From Jatrophihabitans telluris (GTDB taxonomy: Bacteria > Actinomycetota > Actinomycetes > Mycobacteriales > Jatrophihabitantaceae): a stretch of 64,000 nucleotides of DNA. Shown here in pieces: positions 62,901 to 64,000 of this stretch (position 1 is the stretch's first letter; each line of letters starts with the position of its first letter). Location of the stretch: positions 992,001 to 1,056,000 of the forward strand of contig NZ_CP097332.1 of assembly GCF_023516435.1 (NCBI RefSeq), written 5' to 3'. The notes under the pieces are model-generated. The model was given only the letters and a program-made list of their open reading frames with translations, had not been told where the DNA came from and ran no database searches. Position numbers and translations under genes: made by a program.

Positions 62901-63547
62901 TGGAGATCCGCGGCGCGGGCAACCTGCTCGGCGGTGAGCAGTCCGGCCACATCGCCGGCGTCGGCTTCGATCTCTACGTCCGTCTCGTCGGGGAGGCGGT
63001 CGCCGATTTCCGCGGCGAGTCCAAGGACATCGATGCGCCCGAGATCCGGGTCGACCTTCCGATCGACGCGAACCTGCCCTTCGACTACCTGCCGGGGGAG
63101 CGCCTGCGGCTGGAGGCCTACCGGGCGCTGGCCTCGGCCACGACGAACGAGGCCGTCGACGGGATCCGGCTCGAACTGCTCGACCGTTACGGCCCGATCC
63201 CGCCCGAGGTGGACAACCTGCTGGCGGTGGCCAAGTTCAAGGTGGTCTGCCGCCGGTACAACGTCACCGAGGTGTCGCTGCAGGGTCAGTCGGTGCGCTT
63301 CTCGCCGGTTCTACTGCCCGAGTCCGCGCAGATCCGGCTGTCCCGGATGTACGACAAGACCCTGTACAAGGCGCCGGTTTCGACGATGGCCGCCGCTCGT
63401 CCCAAGGGTGTCATCAAGCCCGACGGCACTTTCGCCACAGCGAGCTTCGGCGGCGAGCCCCTTCGCGATCAGGCACTGTTGAAGTGGTGTACCGAGCTGT
63501 TGGACACCATCCTCGGACCCGTCCTGCAAGCGGTGCTGAGCAACTGA
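59969..63547 (+). CDS. mfd: Transcription-repair coupling factor
   Basis: A 1192-residue DNA translocase that removes stalled RNA polymerase and recruits UvrA. N-terminal UvrB-like domains (to about 350) are followed by the RNA-polymerase-interacting CarD-type domain (about 500-600, DFVVHEQHGVGRY), the helicase core with Walker A GDVGYGKTE (Lys662) and Walker B DEEQ (Asp757), MSATPIPRTLEM, the QMRGRVGRARERGYAYFLYP motif VI region, and a C-terminal TRCF domain. ATG 59969 is chosen because upstream codons run through the palindrome. In M. tuberculosis the order is glmU-TetR-mfd; here the envelope island intervenes. Confidence 0.95.
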   Translation: MSLAGVLDAVLVDPALQGLVASAGRPSLAASGPSALRPFAIAALAARADRTVLAVTSTGREAEDLLESLRSLLPTDEVALYPGWETLPHERLSPRADTVGRRLAVLRRLRHPSSSDVTTGRLSVVVAPVRSVLQPQVPGLGDLEPVSLTAGDAGRELGDIVEALAAAGYARTELVANRGEFAVRGGILDVFPPTEEHPLRVEFWGDEIEEVRYFKVADQRSLEIAPNGLWAPPCREMMLTPQVRARAAELLALHPELGELLEPISQGMHVEGMEALAPVLVDGLELVLSEFPAGTHVLVCEPERVRARAEDLVRTSEEFLAASWAAAAGGGKAPVDLGAASLRTLDEVRETAARLNLPWWTLSPFTADAELAADGDVALTSVLEAAPAYRGETKTLLDDVAGWTAAGWQIALVFDGHGTAKRGVEQLRGADVAARLVDSIDELPAGVAVVGCGHLDGGLISPELKLAVLTESDVTGQRGSTTLDKSRMPSRRRNAIDPIQLASGDFVVHEQHGVGRYVEMVRRTINGGEREYLIIEYAPAKRGQPGDRLFVPTDSLDQVTKYVGGEAPSLSRLGGSDWAKTKGRARKAVKEIAAELIRLYSARMATKGYAFGSDTPWQRELEDAFPFVETPDQLAAIDEVKADMEKTLPMDRVICGDVGYGKTEVAVRAAFKAVQDGKQVAVLVPTTLLAHQHIQTFAGRMNQFPVTIKELSRFTHAGDVDDITAGIADGSVDIVIGTHRLLQQTVRFKDLGLVIIDEEQRFGVEHKEYLKSLRTAVDVLTMSATPIPRTLEMSLTGIRELTTILTPPEDRHPILTFVGAYDTRQIAAAIRRELLRDGQVFFIHNRVESINRTAAKLAELVPEARIAVAHGQMGQDALEKIMVGFWQNDFDVLVSTTIVESGLDIPNANTLIVDRADIFGLSQLHQMRGRVGRARERGYAYFLYPPEKPLTETAHDRLATIAQHTELGAGMQVAMKDLEIRGAGNLLGGEQSGHIAGVGFDLYVRLVGEAVADFRGESKDIDAPEIRVDLPIDANLPFDYLPGERLRLEAYRALASATTNEAVDGIRLELLDRYGPIPPEVDNLLAVAKFKVVCRRYNVTEVSLQGQSVRFSPVLLPESAQIRLSRMYDKTLYKAPVSTMAAARPKGVIKPDGTFATASFGGEPLRDQALLKWCTELLDTILGPVLQAVLSN

Positions 63548-63548
63548 G

Positions 63549-64000
63549 ATGGCCGTCGAACTACCCGAGCTGCTGGTACCCGACGGGCCGGCCTGGCGAA
63601 CGTGGCTGAGCGAGAACCACCAGCAATCACAGGGTGTTCGGCTCGTGCTCGGCAAGAAGGGCGGCTCCGTCACCGAGCTGGTCTATGACCCCGCCCTGCG
63701 GCACGCGCTCTGTTTCGGCTGGATCGACGGGCAGGTCACGACCAGGGACGAGGGCAGCTACGCGCAGCGGTTCACCCCCCGGACGGCGCGTAGCCGGTGG
63801 TCGGCCCGCAACGTAGGCCTCGTCGGCGAACTCACGGCCGCCGGGCTGATGGAGGCCGCCGGACTCGAGGCCGTCGCCGCAGCCCGGTCCGACGGCCGCT
63901 GGGACAGCGCGTACGCCGGTTCGCGCACCGCCGTCGTCCCCGCCGATCTCGCGGCGGCGATCGAAGCCTCGCCCGCTGCGGCCGCGTTCTTCCCCAGCCT
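63549..64000 (+). CDS. YdeI/OmpD-associated family protein, N-terminal part
   Basis: An open frame from ATG 63549, one base after the mfd stop, running off the window end after 150 codons. It reads MAVELPELLVPDGPAW, then LVYDPALRHALCFGWIDGQV and RFTPRTARSRWSARN, which match the YdeI/OmpD-associated (bacteriocin-protection/DUF1905-linked) family. Function in this family is poorly defined. The tight spacing implies co-transcription with mfd. Confidence 0.8.
   Translation, partial: MAVELPELLVPDGPAWRTWLSENHQQSQGVRLVLGKKGGSVTELVYDPALRHALCFGWIDGQVTTRDEGSYAQRFTPRTARSRWSARNVGLVGELTAAGLMEAAGLEAVAAARSDGRWDSAYAGSRTAVVPADLAAAIEASPAAAAFFPS

Overview
This 64 kb window is high-GC DNA from the chromosome of an actinobacterium. 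The evidence is the frequent GTG/TTG starts, the LAxTG-type cell-wall sorting signal, the DUF348/G5/Rpf resuscitation factor, and a gene set (tatD, rpfB, ksgA, ispE, pth, rplY, prs, glmU, a TetR regulator, mfd) that forms one neighbourhood in Mycobacterium tuberculosis (around Rv1008-Rv1020). The same genes are present here but are rearranged and spread over about 63 kb. The genus cannot be fixed from sequence alone; an environmental actinomycete of the Frankia/Nakamurella/Jatrophihabitans kind would fit. I see no insertion sequence, prophage, CRISPR array or rRNA operon.

Positions 1-23,116 are mostly housekeeping and metabolism. They hold the end of tatD, two tandem secreted G5 proteins with different lytic domains, a small XRE regulator, ksgA, glmU-prs, tRNA-Gln(TTG), an acyl desaturase behind a near-perfect 27-bp palindrome, a kynA-kynU tryptophan-degradation operon divergent from an Lrp/AsnC regulator, a TetR regulator, a small secreted protein, ispE with an ABC-F ATPase, rplY, pth, an L,D-transpeptidase, an alkylation-repair operon (Ada/AlkA fusion plus ogt) and ppc.

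Positions 23,117-59,830 form a large cell-envelope island. It holds a Wzx/Wzy-type polysaccharide machine: polyprenyl glycosylphosphotransferase, five glycosyltransferase genes (one a GT2-GT4 fusion), a pyruvyl transferase, an FrhB-like protein, an acyltransferase, a flippase, a polymerase, a Wzz/BY-kinase and a low-molecular-weight tyrosine phosphatase. A possible CDP-alcohol branch is also present: a TagD-like cytidylyltransferase, a CDP-alcohol phosphotransferase and a GDPD-like protein. With these are unusual secreted proteins: a 2046-residue beta-propeller/FN3/LamG/PKD protein, two further propeller proteins, a beta-helix protein, a lipoprotein, a DUF4012 protein, an LAYTG wall-anchored protein and a membrane-anchored relative. 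Three of the secreted proteins share an about 210-residue domain beginning DxFxR. Most promoter-proximal genes of the island share a CGGGGG box 3-9 bases before the start codon, whereas the housekeeping genes carry AGGAGG-type sites. My reading is that this is one co-regulated surface-assembly system that makes a polysaccharide and displays large adhesive proteins.

Positions 59,831-64,000 return to housekeeping: a nested double palindrome, mfd, and the start of a YdeI/OmpD-associated gene.
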